A DNA stretch of 64,000 bases from Rhabdonatronobacter sediminivivens (lineage in GTDB: Bacteria > Pseudomonadota > Alphaproteobacteria > Rhodobacterales > Rhodobacteraceae). Below, one piece after another: positions 10,466 to 19,190 of this stretch. The stretch spans positions 25,957 to 89,956 of the forward strand of contig NZ_JACBXS010000016.1 of NCBI RefSeq assembly GCF_013415485.1, in the 5' to 3' direction. The stretch's first letter is position 1. Each line of letters starts with the position of its first letter. The notes beneath the pieces were generated by a model. That model was given only the letters and a program-made list of their open reading frames with translations, had not been told where the DNA came from and ran no database searches. The translations under genes were made by a program, and so were the position numbers.

Positions 10466-10779
10466 GCGCTTGCCCTTTCACGGATGGGGTGGTGGACGGT
10501 GACCAGCTTGGTGCCATCGGGGAATGTGGCCTCAACCTGCACCGAATGGATCATCGCGGGCACCCCGGCCATGCATTGATCGGCGGTGATGACATGGGCA
10601 CCGGCCTCCATCAGATCAGCGACGGACCGGCCATCGCGGGCGCCTTCGACGACATAATCGGTGATCAGCGCAATGGCTTCGGGGTGGTTCAGCTTCACAC
10701 CCCGGTCCAGCCGGTTGCGCGCCACCATGGCGGCCAGGGAAACCAGCAGCTTGTCCTTTTCACGCGGGTTCAGGTTCAT
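10462..10779 (-). CDS. ureA: Urease subunit gamma
   Basis: Smallest structural urease subunit, about 105 residues. The start ATG at 10779 gives [20 protein letters not shown], matching the family. Conserved [20 protein letters not shown] and the C-terminal [18 protein letters not shown] are present. ureD ends 10 bases upstream. Confidence 0.98.
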   Translation of the reverse strand: MNLNPREKDKLLVSLAAMVARNRLDRGVKLNHPEAIALITDYVVEGARDGRSVADLMEAGAHVITADQCMAGVPAMIHSVQVEATFPDGTKLVTVHHPIRERASA

Positions 10780-10789
10780 GCGCGTCCTT

Positions 10790-11602
10790 TCAGCATTGCC
10801 ATACGCGGGGAAGGGGGCCGGGGCGCAGCACCGACAGCAGGCGCACCATCTGCAGCCGCAGGGGCCAGGCATCGGCGGCCATCAGGCGTATCACCAGCCG
10901 CCCCGCGAAGGCCGAGGCCGCCCCCCGCACACCATCCACGTCCAGGGACGCGCGCACCGGACCCAGCGCATCCGCCGCCCCCGGCGCCGCCAGAATGACC
11001 GAGGCCACCGCCCGCACCCCGTCCAGCCCCGCCGCCCCCATGCGCAGGGCGGCATCGCACAGGCGCAGCACTTCCATATGCAGGGGCACCGCGCCCCGCC
11101 GCAGGATGCGCCAGTCGGTGAATGCCGTCCGGGCTACCCTCTCGCCCATGGCGGCGCGGCCCAGAACCACGGTTTCCGCCATCAGGCAGGTGGCGTCCGG
11201 GGCAAGGTCGATCTCGGTCCGGCGGCGGGCGGCCGCGTGGTCGAAGAGGATCGTCTCCTGCGGCAGCCAGTCCAGATGCGCGCCCGCGCCGACCTGCGCC
11301 CGCACGCCGATCTGCGCCAGCCCGCCGGGGCTGCGATAGATGCGCTCGGCGGTCTGGGTGGTGGCGGTGAGATGGCAGCCGGGGCCCAGGGTCAGCGCAT
11401 AATCCAGCCGGTCACAGCCCGTCAGCCCGCCCGAAGTGTTGAGGAATACCACCTCTGGCGCGGGTCCCGGCAGCACGATCGCCTTGGCTGACCCGGACTG
11501 GTGCAGTTCTCGCAGACATATGCGCCGGTCCGACAGGGCAAACCCCGCATGGGCCGCGCCCTTGCTTCGCTGCAGCTGTTCGATCCCGGCCTGCGCGTTC
11601 AT
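10790..11602 (-). CDS. ureD: Urease accessory protein UreD (UreH)
   Basis: Scaffold accessory protein that binds apo-urease and forms the UreDFG complex. It is about 270 residues from the ATG at 11602 ([20 protein letters not shown]), with a purine-rich site (GGGGGAAGGG) upstream. In-frame ATGs at 11623 and 11707 would lengthen it, but the added residues look random. Family blocks [26 protein letters not shown] and LPQETILFD are clear. It is the first gene of the urease operon; about 170 bases upstream of it, up to the repeat at 11771, must hold the operon promoter unless transcription reads through from the amidohydrolase. Confidence 0.96.
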   Translation of the reverse strand: MNAQAGIEQLQRSKGAAHAGFALSDRRICLRELHQSGSAKAIVLPGPAPEVVFLNTSGGLTGCDRLDYALTLGPGCHLTATTQTAERIYRSPGGLAQIGVRAQVGAGAHLDWLPQETILFDHAAARRRTEIDLAPDATCLMAETVVLGRAAMGERVARTAFTDWRILRRGAVPLHMEVLRLCDAALRMGAAGLDGVRAVASVILAAPGAADALGPVRASLDVDGVRGAASAFAGRLVIRLMAADAWPLRLQMVRLLSVLRPGPLPRVWQC

Positions 11603-11770
11603 GCCCTTCCCCCGTTCGCCCATGACCAAGACACCAGGGCGGGCGAAGCTCAATCTTGCGCGGCGGGGATGGGGGCGGGACGTTCGCTCGACCGTCCTTC
11701 GATGCACGGAATTTGGGCGACAGGCTCAAAAATCAGGCGGTGCCGAAAGGGGCTGCGCGGCTGCGATATC

Positions 11771-11843
11771 CTGCCCCTGCCATCGGCAGGGGCAGCGCCC
11801 CCGGGGCGCGCGGGGTGGGTGGGTGGGCGCGGCCCGGGGGCGC
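11771..11843 (-). repeat. Oriented double-hairpin repeat, copy 2 (G4 loop)
   Basis: Minus strand, 31 bases after the amidohydrolase stop. An 11-bp stem (arms 11795-11805 and 11833-11843) plus inner GC pairs encloses the C-rich loop. A perfect 11-bp hairpin follows (arms 11771-11781 and 11785-11795, 3-nt loop). The plus strand at 11812-11827 reads GGGGTGGGTGGGTGGG. No T-run follows, so it is not a standard intrinsic terminator. It separates the hydrolase from ureD. Confidence 0.85.
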
Positions 11844-11874
11844 TTCTGCGGCGCTTGCCAGGCCCGGTGACGTT

Positions 11875-13074
11875 TCAGCCCAGGGCGCTGGCCAGTGCCA
11901 GAAGCCCCGTGCGCAGGTCCGCGCGGGCCGTGTCTTCGGCCGGGTTATGGCTGATCCCGCCGATGGAGGGCACGAACAGCATCGCCGAGGGCACCACCGC
12001 TGAGACATTGCACGCATCATGCAGCGCGCCCGATGGCAGGCGCTGCCAGCGCCCCGGCGCCACAGCCTCGGCCCCTGCCGCCAGCCGGTCCACCAGGGCC
12101 TCATCCATACGCACCGGGTCCAGCTTCAGCCCCTCCTCGGTGGCCAGTTGCAGCCCCCGCTGCGCGGCCACCCGCTGCGCCAGTTCCAGCGCCGCATCGC
12201 GCATGGCATCCAGTCGCGCGGCCTCGGCATCGCGCATCTGCACCGATACCGTCGCCGCCCCGGGCACGATCGAGGGCGCATTGGGGTCCACCGTGATGCG
12301 CCCCAGGGTCCAGACGGTGCGCTCGGTCACCAGTGGCGCAAAGACGCCGTTAAGCTCGTGAATATACTGCCCCAGCGCCTGCACCGCATCGCGCCGCAGT
12401 GCCATGGGCGTGGTGCCTGCGTGATTTGCCTGTCCGGTGAAGGTGAAGCTCCAGCGCCGGACGCCGACAATCGCCTCAACCACGCCAAGGGCCAGCCCGG
12501 CGGCCTCCAGCCCGGGGCCCTGTTCGATATGCGGCTCCACATAGGCCGAAAAGCGTGCGGGCGGCATGTCTCCCATCGGGCCGATCTGCGCGGCCGCCTG
12601 GCGGGCATCGCCAAAGCGGACACCTTCGGCATCGACTGTCTCATCCGCCTCGGCCAGGGTCATCCGGCCCGCCCAGACCGCGCTGCCGCCCAGACCTCCA
12701 AAGCGGCCTTCCTCATCCTGAAAGGACACCACGGCAATCCGCGAGCCCCCGGTTTCCAGCGCCGCGCGGGCCAGCTCCAGCCCGCAAACCACGCCATAGA
12801 TCCCGTCCAGCCACCCGCCCAGCGGCTGCGTATCGCTGTGCGATCCCACCAGCAGGCAGGGCGCATCCCCGGGCGGCAGGCCGAACAGGTTCCCGCAGGC
12901 GTCCACCGTGACCTCCAGCCCGGCGGCGGCCATGCGCTCGGCCAGCCAGCGCCGCGCGGTGATATCCTCGGCGCTGAAGGCAATGCGCGCAACGCCGGTC
13001 CCGACGGCGCCGATGGTGCGCAGGTGGTCCAGTTCGGCCAGAAGACGGTCGGGGTTCACGGGGATGGGGGGCAT
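11875..13074 (-). CDS. M20-family amidase/carbamoylase (allantoate or N-carbamoyl amino acid amidohydrolase type)
   Basis: Metal-dependent amidohydrolase of the hydantoinase/carbamoylase branch of peptidase family M20, which removes carbamoyl groups from ureido compounds. It has 399 residues from ATG 13074, with AGAGGA six bases upstream. Metal ligands lie in GSHSDTQPLGGWLDGIYGV (about residue 80) and FQDEEGRFGG (about 130). The dimerisation-domain motif QANHAGTTPMALRRDAV lies near 225, and the C-terminal DACNVSAVVPSAMLFVPS and GISHNPAEDT complete the site. Which ureido substrate it uses cannot be read from sequence. It lies upstream of urease on the same strand, which suits nitrogen scavenging, but a repeat separates them. 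Confidence 0.88.
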   Translation of the reverse strand: MPPIPVNPDRLLAELDHLRTIGAVGTGVARIAFSAEDITARRWLAERMAAAGLEVTVDACGNLFGLPPGDAPCLLVGSHSDTQPLGGWLDGIYGVVCGLELARAALETGGSRIAVVSFQDEEGRFGGLGGSAVWAGRMTLAEADETVDAEGVRFGDARQAAAQIGPMGDMPPARFSAYVEPHIEQGPGLEAAGLALGVVEAIVGVRRWSFTFTGQANHAGTTPMALRRDAVQALGQYIHELNGVFAPLVTERTVWTLGRITVDPNAPSIVPGAATVSVQMRDAEAARLDAMRDAALELAQRVAAQRGLQLATEEGLKLDPVRMDEALVDRLAAGAEAVAPGRWQRLPSGALHDACNVSAVVPSAMLFVPSIGGISHNPAEDTARADLRTGLLALASALG

Positions 13075-13226
13075 GGGGGATCCTCTGGTCGGGGCAACAG
13101 GCTGCGCAGACTGCGATCGGCTGACGGAAAAGTAAAGCGCAGCGCCGCGGCGCAAGAAGGCGCTTGGAATCGCGGCGGGAAACTGCATCACTGCGCACAG
13201 ATGACCTTGATGACCGGAGACCCGCC

Positions 13227-14666
13227 ATGACCCTGCCGCAGCATCCGTCGCAATTCTATATCGGTGGCGCATGGGTAGACCCGGCCCCGGGCGCGCAGAC
13301 GCTTGCCGTCGAAAACCCCGCGACCGAGGAAACCGTCACCCATATCGCCTGTGGCACCTCGGCGGATGTGGATCGCGCCACAGGTGCCGCGCGCGATGCC
13401 TGGCCCGCCTTCATGGCCACCCCCGTGGCCGAGCGTATCGCCCTGCTGCGCCGTATCCACGCCGCCTATCTGGACCGGGCCGATGATCTGGCCCATGCCA
13501 TGACCGCCGAAATGGGCGCGCCCATCACCTTCTCGCATGAGGCGCAGGTGGCGGCGGGCGATCTGCACATGGCCGCCACGATCGAGGCCGCCGAGCGTTT
13601 CGCATGGGAAGACACGCGCGGCACCACCCGGCTGATCCGCGAGGGGATCGGCGTGGCGGCGCTGATCACGCCCTGGAACTGGCCCATGAACCAGATCGTC
13701 TGCAAGGTTGCGCCGGCGCTGGCGGCGGGCTGCACCATGGTGCTGAAACCTTCGGAAATCGCACCGCTTTCCGGGCTGATCTTTGCTGAAATCCTGCATG
13801 AGGCGGGCGTGCCGCCCGGTGTGGTCAACCTTGTCAACGGCACCGGCCCCGAGGTCGGCGCCGCCATGTCCGCGCATCCGATGGTGGATATGGTGTCCTT
13901 TACCGGCTCCACCCGCGCGGGCGTGCAGGTGGCCGTGGCCGCGGCGCCCACGGTGAAGCGCGTCGCGCAGGAGCTGGGCGGCAAATCGCCCAACATCATC
14001 CTGGCCTCGGCCGATCTGGACGCGGCAGTGGCCGCCGGGGTCGATGCCTGCATGGACAACTCGGGGCAAAGCTGTGACGCGCCCACGCGCATGTTCGTGC
14101 CCCGCGATACCTATGCCCGCGCGCTGGAAGCCGCAGCTGCCCGCGCCGATGCCAAGCGTGTGGGCGATCCGCTGGACAGCGAAACCGATATGGGCCCTTT
14201 GGTCAGCCGCGCGCAATTCGACAAGGTTCAGACCCTGATCGAGGCCGGCATGGCCGAAGGCGCCCGCCTGATCGCCGGAGGACCGGGCCGCCCCGAAGGC
14301 CTCAACCGGGGCCATTTCGCCCGGCCCACGGTGTTCGGGGATGTGGCCAATACCATGACCATCGCGCGCGAGGAGATCTTTGGCCCTGTGCTGTCTGTCC
14401 TGCCCTATGACAGCGTGGATGACGCCGTGGCCATGGCCAATGACACGGTCTATGGCCTGGCCGCCTATGTCCAGGGCGCCCCCGATGAGGCCCGCGCGGT
14501 GGCGCGGCGCCTGCAGGCCGGGCAGGTGCAGATCAACGCGCCGGACTGGGACGTGCACGCACCCTTTGGCGGCTACAAGCAATCCGGAAACGGGCGCGAA
14601 TATGCCGATTGGGCCATCCATGATTTCTGCGAACTGAAGGCGCTGGTCGGTTACGGCGATGACTGA
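13227..14666 (+). CDS. NAD(P)-dependent aldehyde dehydrogenase
   Basis: Oxidises an aldehyde to the carboxylic acid. It has 479 residues. The start ATG at 13227 follows GGAG and gives MTLPQHPSQFYIGGAW; the frame is open further upstream into the divergent promoter without similarity. The Rossmann motif FTGSTRAG is near residue 230, the general base Glu in QELGGKSPN near 253, and the catalytic Cys in NSGQSCDAPT near 287. It ends PFGGYKQSGNGRE...CELKALVGY. It is divergent from the amidohydrolase (152-base gap) and 42 bases before the hydroxyacid dehydrogenase. The substrate is unknown. Confidence 0.93.
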   Translation: MTLPQHPSQFYIGGAWVDPAPGAQTLAVENPATEETVTHIACGTSADVDRATGAARDAWPAFMATPVAERIALLRRIHAAYLDRADDLAHAMTAEMGAPITFSHEAQVAAGDLHMAATIEAAERFAWEDTRGTTRLIREGIGVAALITPWNWPMNQIVCKVAPALAAGCTMVLKPSEIAPLSGLIFAEILHEAGVPPGVVNLVNGTGPEVGAAMSAHPMVDMVSFTGSTRAGVQVAVAAAPTVKRVAQELGGKSPNIILASADLDAAVAAGVDACMDNSGQSCDAPTRMFVPRDTYARALEAAAARADAKRVGDPLDSETDMGPLVSRAQFDKVQTLIEAGMAEGARLIAGGPGRPEGLNRGHFARPTVFGDVANTMTIAREEIFGPVLSVLPYDSVDDAVAMANDTVYGLAAYVQGAPDEARAVARRLQAGQVQINAPDWDVHAPFGGYKQSGNGREYADWAIHDFCELKALVGYGDD

Positions 14667-14708
14667 GCTTTGCCGCGCAGTAATCTGAAATAAAGGGAGA
14701 AAGCGGCG

Positions 14709-15608
14709 ATGCATTATGGCTATATCGGGCTGGGCAATCTGGGGGGGCATTGTGCGGCGCGGCTGGCGCAGGCGGGGTTTGGGCTGAGCGTGCATGATCT
14801 GGACCGGACCCAGGCCGCGCCGTGCATTGCGCTGGGCGCGGCCTGGGCCGACAGTCCCGCCGATCTGGCCGGTGCGGTGGATCATGTCATCACCTGCCTG
14901 CCGTCTCCGGCGGTGACGGCGCAGGTCCTGGACCAGATCCTGACGCAGATGCGCCCCGGCGCAACCTGGATCGAAATGTCCACCCTGGGGCGCGATGATG
15001 TGCTGGCCTTTGCCGAACGCGCCAGCGCCCATGGGGTGCGGATGCTGGAACTGCCGGTGACGGGGGGCGTGCATCTGGCCGCGCGGGGTGAGATCACCAT
15101 GCTGCCCGGGGGCGATGTCGATCTTGTAGAGCTGCACATGCCTGCGCTGGAGGCCATGGGCAACCGGGTCTTTCACATCGGGCCGCTGGGGTCTGCGTCG
15201 ATCATCAAGGTGATCACCAACATGCTGGCCTTCATCCACCTGAAAGCCAGCGCCGAGGCGCTGATGCTGGCAAAGCGCGGCGGGCTGGACCTGGGCCAGG
15301 CCTGGGCGGCGATCCAGGCGTCCTCGGGCAATTCCTTCGTGCATGAAACCGAAGGCGCGCTGATCCTGAACGGCTCGTATGACATCGGGTTCAATATCGA
15401 TCTGGCGCTCAAGGATCTGGGTTTTGCGCTGGGATTCGGACGCGAATTCGGCGTGCCGCTGGATCTGGCATCGGCCACGGAACAGACTTATGTGGCCGCG
15501 CGTGCCGCCTATGGCGGGTCGGCGGAATCGCCCATGATCGCCAGGTTGCTGGAGGATCTGCTGGACACCGACCTGCGCGCCGAGGGGTTCCCCGCCCGGC
15601 TTGAGTAA
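14709..15608 (+). CDS. 3-hydroxyisobutyrate dehydrogenase-like oxidoreductase
   Basis: Beta-hydroxyacid dehydrogenase family (NAD-binding 6-phosphogluconate dehydrogenase superfamily), 299 residues. The N-terminal dinucleotide motif YIGLGNLGG is at residues 4-12. The substrate-binding block ELPVTGGVHLAARGEITML is near 115-133 and the catalytic-lysine region IKVITNMLAFIHLKASAEAL near 165-185. The C-terminal helical domain contains FNIDLALKDLGFALG. The active-site residues look intact; the 3-hydroxyacid used is not predictable. It lies between the aldehyde dehydrogenase and an MFS transporter on one strand, suggesting uptake and oxidation of one carbon source. Confidence 0.9.
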   Translation: MHYGYIGLGNLGGHCAARLAQAGFGLSVHDLDRTQAAPCIALGAAWADSPADLAGAVDHVITCLPSPAVTAQVLDQILTQMRPGATWIEMSTLGRDDVLAFAERASAHGVRMLELPVTGGVHLAARGEITMLPGGDVDLVELHMPALEAMGNRVFHIGPLGSASIIKVITNMLAFIHLKASAEALMLAKRGGLDLGQAWAAIQASSGNSFVHETEGALILNGSYDIGFNIDLALKDLGFALGFGREFGVPLDLASATEQTYVAARAAYGGSAESPMIARLLEDLLDTDLRAEGFPARLE

Positions 15609-15655
15609 CCCCGCGCCCCTTGCCCCGCCCCGCCCCAGAGCAGACCGAGCCCCCG

Positions 15656-16879
15656 ATGTCCGACCCGCAGATCTTTGACAGCCGCTATTCCTGGACCCGG
15701 TTGGCGGTCACCCTGGTCATTGCCACCATCGGCAATGTGGGGATGTGGTCGGTCATCGTGATCCTGCCTGCGGTGCAGGCGGAGTTCGGCGTCTCGCGGG
15801 CGGACAGCGCGCTGCCCTATACGCTGACCATGCTGGGGTTTGCGCTGGGCAATCTGGTGATCGGCCGCGCGGTGGACCGCTTTGGCGTGACCTATGCGCT
15901 GATCGGGGCCAGCCTGCTGTCGGGGCTGGGCTATCTGGGAGCGGCGGCCAGCGGGTCGATGCTGATGCTGTCGCTGGTGCATTTCGTCATCGGGCTGGGC
16001 ACGGCGGCCAGCTTCGGGCCGCTCATCGCCGATATCTCGCACTGGTTCTTCCGGCGCCGGGGCATTGCCGTGGCCGTCACGGCCAGCGGCAACTACCTGT
16101 CCGGGGCGATCTGGCCAATTGTGCTGGCGGGGGTGCTGGCGGACCATGGCTGGCGCGCGGTCTGCCTGGCGCTGGCGGTGATTGTCACGGTGCTGGTGAT
16201 CCCGCTGGCGCTGCTGCTGCGCCGCCGGGTGCCGGAGCTGACCATGACGGCAACGGCGGGCCATGCCTGGGGTCCGCGCGGCGGCACGGGATTTTCCCCC
16301 AGGGCCCTGGCCTGGCTGCTGGCCCTGGCCGGGGTGGGGTGCTGCGTGGCCATGTCCATGCCGCAGGTGCATATCGTGGCGCTCTGCGTGGACCTGGGCT
16401 ATGGCCCGGCAGTGGGGGCCGAGATGCTGTCCCTGATGCTGCTGGGGGGCGTGGTCTCGCGCGTGGTCTCGGGGCTGGTGGCGGACCGGCTGGGGGGCGT
16501 GCTGACGCTGCTGATTGGATCGGTGCTGCAGATGCTGGCGCTGTTCCTGTATCTGCCTGCGGGGGGGCTGGTTTCGCTCTATATGGTCAGCCTGGTCTTT
16601 GGGCTGGCGCAGGGGGGGATCGTGCCGGCCTATGCGCTGATCGTGCGCGAATACATGCCCGCGCGTGAGGCTGGCGCCCGGGTGGGCTTCGTGATCATGG
16701 CCACCATCCTGGGCATGGCGCTGGGGGGCTGGATGTCGGGCTGGATCCATGATGTCACCGGCTCGTACCAGTTGGCCTTCATCAACGGGATCGTCTGGAA
16801 CGCGATGAACATTGCCATCATGCTGCTGATCCTGAGCCGCACGCTGCGGCCCCGAACGCCGCAACCCGCCCGTGCCTGA
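15656..16879 (+). CDS. MFS transporter (monocarboxylate/oxalate-formate antiporter-like)
   Basis: About 407 residues with roughly 12 hydrophobic segments starting at residue 15, consistent with a major facilitator. The start ATG at 15656 (MSDPQIFDSRYSW) was preferred over an upstream in-frame ATG at 15620 because the extra residues are low-complexity. The loop 2-3 motif appears as NLVIGRAVDRFGVTYAL and the second-half copy as RVVSGLVADRLGG. It follows the hydroxyacid dehydrogenase by 47 bases and probably imports the substrate of the two upstream dehydrogenases (inference). Confidence 0.85.
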   Translation: MSDPQIFDSRYSWTRLAVTLVIATIGNVGMWSVIVILPAVQAEFGVSRADSALPYTLTMLGFALGNLVIGRAVDRFGVTYALIGASLLSGLGYLGAAASGSMLMLSLVHFVIGLGTAASFGPLIADISHWFFRRRGIAVAVTASGNYLSGAIWPIVLAGVLADHGWRAVCLALAVIVTVLVIPLALLLRRRVPELTMTATAGHAWGPRGGTGFSPRALAWLLALAGVGCCVAMSMPQVHIVALCVDLGYGPAVGAEMLSLMLLGGVVSRVVSGLVADRLGGVLTLLIGSVLQMLALFLYLPAGGLVSLYMVSLVFGLAQGGIVPAYALIVREYMPAREAGARVGFVIMATILGMALGGWMSGWIHDVTGSYQLAFINGIVWNAMNIAIMLLILSRTLRPRTPQPARA

Positions 16880-16926
16880 AGCCCCGGGGGTGTTGCCTCG
16901 GGGGGGTGGTCATGTAGAGTGACATC

Positions 16927-17259
16927 ATGAATGATCCCAAGCGCCTGCGCGAATTACGCATCCTCATGGGCAAGGATTATGTCCTGCTTCTGCGGCAGGT
17001 TCTGCAGGACATGGAGGAGCCACACGCACACCTGCGCAAGGCGGTTTCCCGGCGGGAGGGGGTGATCGCTGCCCTGCACGCCCTGCGCGGCGTGGCCTCG
17101 AATGCCGGCTGCGACGATCTGAACACGCTGTGTATTCAGGCGGAAAAGGCCCTGCACGGCGGCATATTCCCCGCAGCCTGCCTTGCCGCCATAGACGCGG
17201 CGATCCGGCGCTGCCGCAGCCTGCTGGAAAGCGAGGTCGCCGCCGTGGCAGGACGCTGA
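16927..17259 (+). CDS. Putative stand-alone Hpt (histidine phosphotransfer) protein
   Basis: 110 residues, all predicted helix, no membrane segment. The central segment ALHALRGVASNAGCDDLNTL matches the Hpt signature (AHxLKGxAxxxGxxxL), with His about residue 52 as candidate phospho-acceptor and the following Arg in place of Lys. Hpt domains relay phosphate between hybrid kinases and response regulators. No kinase or receiver gene is nearby; mgtE is convergent. It begins 47 bases after the MFS gene. The assignment rests on this motif and on length, so it is tentative. Confidence 0.6.
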   Translation: MNDPKRLRELRILMGKDYVLLLRQVLQDMEEPHAHLRKAVSRREGVIAALHALRGVASNAGCDDLNTLCIQAEKALHGGIFPAACLAAIDAAIRRCRSLLESEVAAVAGR

Positions 17260-17285
17260 GCCCCCGCTGCCCGCGCGCTGCCCGC

Positions 17286-18692
17286 TCAGAAATCCAGCAG
17301 CACCGAAGCGATGCCGAAATACATCAGCACCCCCAGCACATCGGCAATCGAGGTCACCAGCGGCCCCGAGGCCGCCGCCGGGTCGCGGTCAACCTTGGCG
17401 AAGATGAACGGCAGGCACATGCCCAGCAGCGCCCCGATCAGCACGATCGCCACCATCGACAGCGCCACCACCACGGCGATTTCCGGCCCCCCGCGCCAGA
17501 CCCCGATCAGCGATACCGCCAGCGCCATGGTCAGCCCCAACGCCAGCGCAATCACCGCCTCACGCCCCAACAGCCAGCCGAAATCGCTGACCCGCACATC
17601 GCCCGTCGCCAGCGCGCGCACCATCAGCGTGGCCGATTGCGTGCCCGCATTCCCGCCTGACGCGATCAGCAGCGGCAGGAAGAACAGCAGCGACAGATGC
17701 GCGGCGATGGTATCCTCGAAGGCCGCGATCCCCGCGCCCGAGAAGATGTTGCCGAAGACCAGCAGCACAAGCCAGTAGATCCGCGCCTTGTAAAGCATGG
17801 CGATGGTCGCTTCGGCCACCGAGGTCTCAAAGGGCGCGACCATCCCGCTCTTGTGAATGTCCTCGGTGGTTTCGTCTTCGACCACGTCCATGGCGTCATC
17901 GGCGGTGACGATCCCCACCAGCCGGTCCTCGGCATCCAGCACCGGCAGCGCCAGCAGGTCATAGCGGGCGACCATGCGGGCGGCTTCCTCCTGCTCGGCC
18001 TCGGCGCGGATCCAGATCGGATCGGTCTCCATCACGTCCGAGACCGGCTGGCGGGGGCGCGCGGTCAGAAGGTCGCGCAGGCTGACCACGCCCACCAGCT
18101 GGCGCGCGTCATTGACGATATAGGCATTGTAGATCGTCTCGGCCTCAAGCGCCTGGGCGCGTAGGGCCTCGATCGCCTCGCTCGAGGTCATCTCCGGGCG
18201 CAGCGTGGCATAGTCCGAGGTCATCACCGACCCCACGGTCCATTCCTCATAGGCCGCCAGCCGCCGCAGATCCTCGCGCTCCGCCTTGGTCAGGGCAGGC
18301 AGGATGGCCTCCTGCGCCTCGGGCTCCAGATGCTTGTAGAGGTCGGCGCGTTCGTCATGGCTCATGGCGGTCATCAGCCGCGCCAGTTCGCGCCGTGACA
18401 GGGCGGTGGCAATCGCCACCTGGCTGGAAGGGCGCAGATAGCCGATCAACTCGGCCTGATCATGCAGCGGCAAAAGGCGCATGGCCTGCAGGTCATGGTC
18501 TGCGTCCAGCTCTTCGACATAGGCGGCAACATCGGCCAGTTCCTGCGTTTCCAGGAATTCGCGGACCGTCGTCAGCTCGTTGTCGCGCAACAGGCGTGTG
18601 ATTTCCAGTGCGATGAAGGCAGCATCGACATAGCCGTCCTGCTGAGCATCGGGATCAAATCGGAAATCCGCAAGGGTGGTGTGTTTCGTCAT
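17286..18692 (-). CDS. mgtE: Magnesium transporter MgtE
   Basis: Mg2+-gated magnesium channel/transporter of the inner membrane, 468 residues. The ATG at 18692 has AGGAGG 8 bases upstream. Domains in order: N domain of short helical repeats (about 30-135), two CBS domains (about 140-265, with MTSDYATLRPEMTSSEAIEA and VMETDPIWIRAEAEQEE), a linking helix, then five membrane helices from about 290 with the signature LPLLIASGGNAGTQSATLMV. All parts of the family are present. Confidence 0.97.
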   Translation of the reverse strand: MTKHTTLADFRFDPDAQQDGYVDAAFIALEITRLLRDNELTTVREFLETQELADVAAYVEELDADHDLQAMRLLPLHDQAELIGYLRPSSQVAIATALSRRELARLMTAMSHDERADLYKHLEPEAQEAILPALTKAEREDLRRLAAYEEWTVGSVMTSDYATLRPEMTSSEAIEALRAQALEAETIYNAYIVNDARQLVGVVSLRDLLTARPRQPVSDVMETDPIWIRAEAEQEEAARMVARYDLLALPVLDAEDRLVGIVTADDAMDVVEDETTEDIHKSGMVAPFETSVAEATIAMLYKARIYWLVLLVFGNIFSGAGIAAFEDTIAAHLSLLFFLPLLIASGGNAGTQSATLMVRALATGDVRVSDFGWLLGREAVIALALGLTMALAVSLIGVWRGGPEIAVVVALSMVAIVLIGALLGMCLPFIFAKVDRDPAAASGPLVTSIADVLGVLMYFGIASVLLDF

Positions 18693-19078
18693 CCCCGATC
18701 CTCCTGCCAAAGCGCAAGGGCGGGGCAGCAGGCGATCACTCCCGCATGCCGGGCGCGGCCCTGCGCGTCATGTTCCGGGGCGCTTGCCCCGCTGATAGGC
18801 CTGCCCCCGCTTTCGGGGCCAGACTGGAACCGCCGTCCATCAACGTTCCGCTATGTTGCGCCCCTCTGATCGCAAGGAGCAGGCGAAGCGATAGGGCGCA
18901 GAGCAGGGCTTGTCAAACCCCCCGGGCGGGACGGGATCGCAATTTCATGCGCCACCGCGGGTCAGGGTGCAGCGGCAGACCGCCGTGGCAAGCCTGCAGG
19001 GCTTCGGACAGGATGAGCATCACCTGCCAAAGTACTCTGCAGGCAGGGATATATACGCGTAGCCCTGCAAAGGAAAAC
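18693..19078 (-). promoter_or_regulatory. mgtE upstream region with GC hairpins
   Basis: The 386 bases upstream of mgtE hold no supported gene. Two stable short hairpins lie 85-130 bases before the start: GGGGC-GCTT-GCCCC (18777-18790) and CCCCG-CTTT-CGGGG (18805-18818). They could form a structured leader, but I do not see M-box riboswitch sequence features. The promoter itself cannot be placed. Confidence 0.3.
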
Positions 19079-19102
19079 GCCCGGCACGCATTCGTGCCGG
19101 GC
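19071..19102 (-). terminator. Intrinsic terminator of gltA
   Basis: Perfect 10-bp hairpin (GCCCGGCACG, 4-nt loop, arms 19079-19088 and 19093-19102) followed on the minus strand by GTTTTCC. It lies 90 bases after the gltA stop and is the second hairpin of repeat copy 3, the only copy in which the small hairpin is followed by a T-run. Confidence 0.7.
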
Positions 19103-19153
19103 AGCGCCCATGCGGCGCGGGGTGGGTGGGCGGGCGCGACGCATGGGCGCTGC
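19079..19153 (-). repeat. Oriented double-hairpin repeat, copy 3 (G4 loop)
   Basis: Minus strand, 37 bases after the gltA stop. A perfect 14-bp stem (arms 19101-19114 and 19140-19153, sequence GCAGCGCCCATGCG) encloses a 25-nt C-rich loop. It is followed by the perfect 10-bp hairpin at 19079-19102. The plus strand at 19119-19134 reads GGGGTGGGTGGGCGGG. Arms are unrelated to those of the other copies, while the loop core is conserved. Confidence 0.85.
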
Positions 19154-19190
19154 CTGCCCGCCGGTTGAGCCCGGAAAACCCCGTCCGGGG

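Noticed and set aside
13188..15344. 718-codon minus-strand frame opposite the aldehyde and hydroxyacid dehydrogenases
   Set aside because: Antisense to two intact enzymes, His/Arg/Gly-rich, no recognisable domain.
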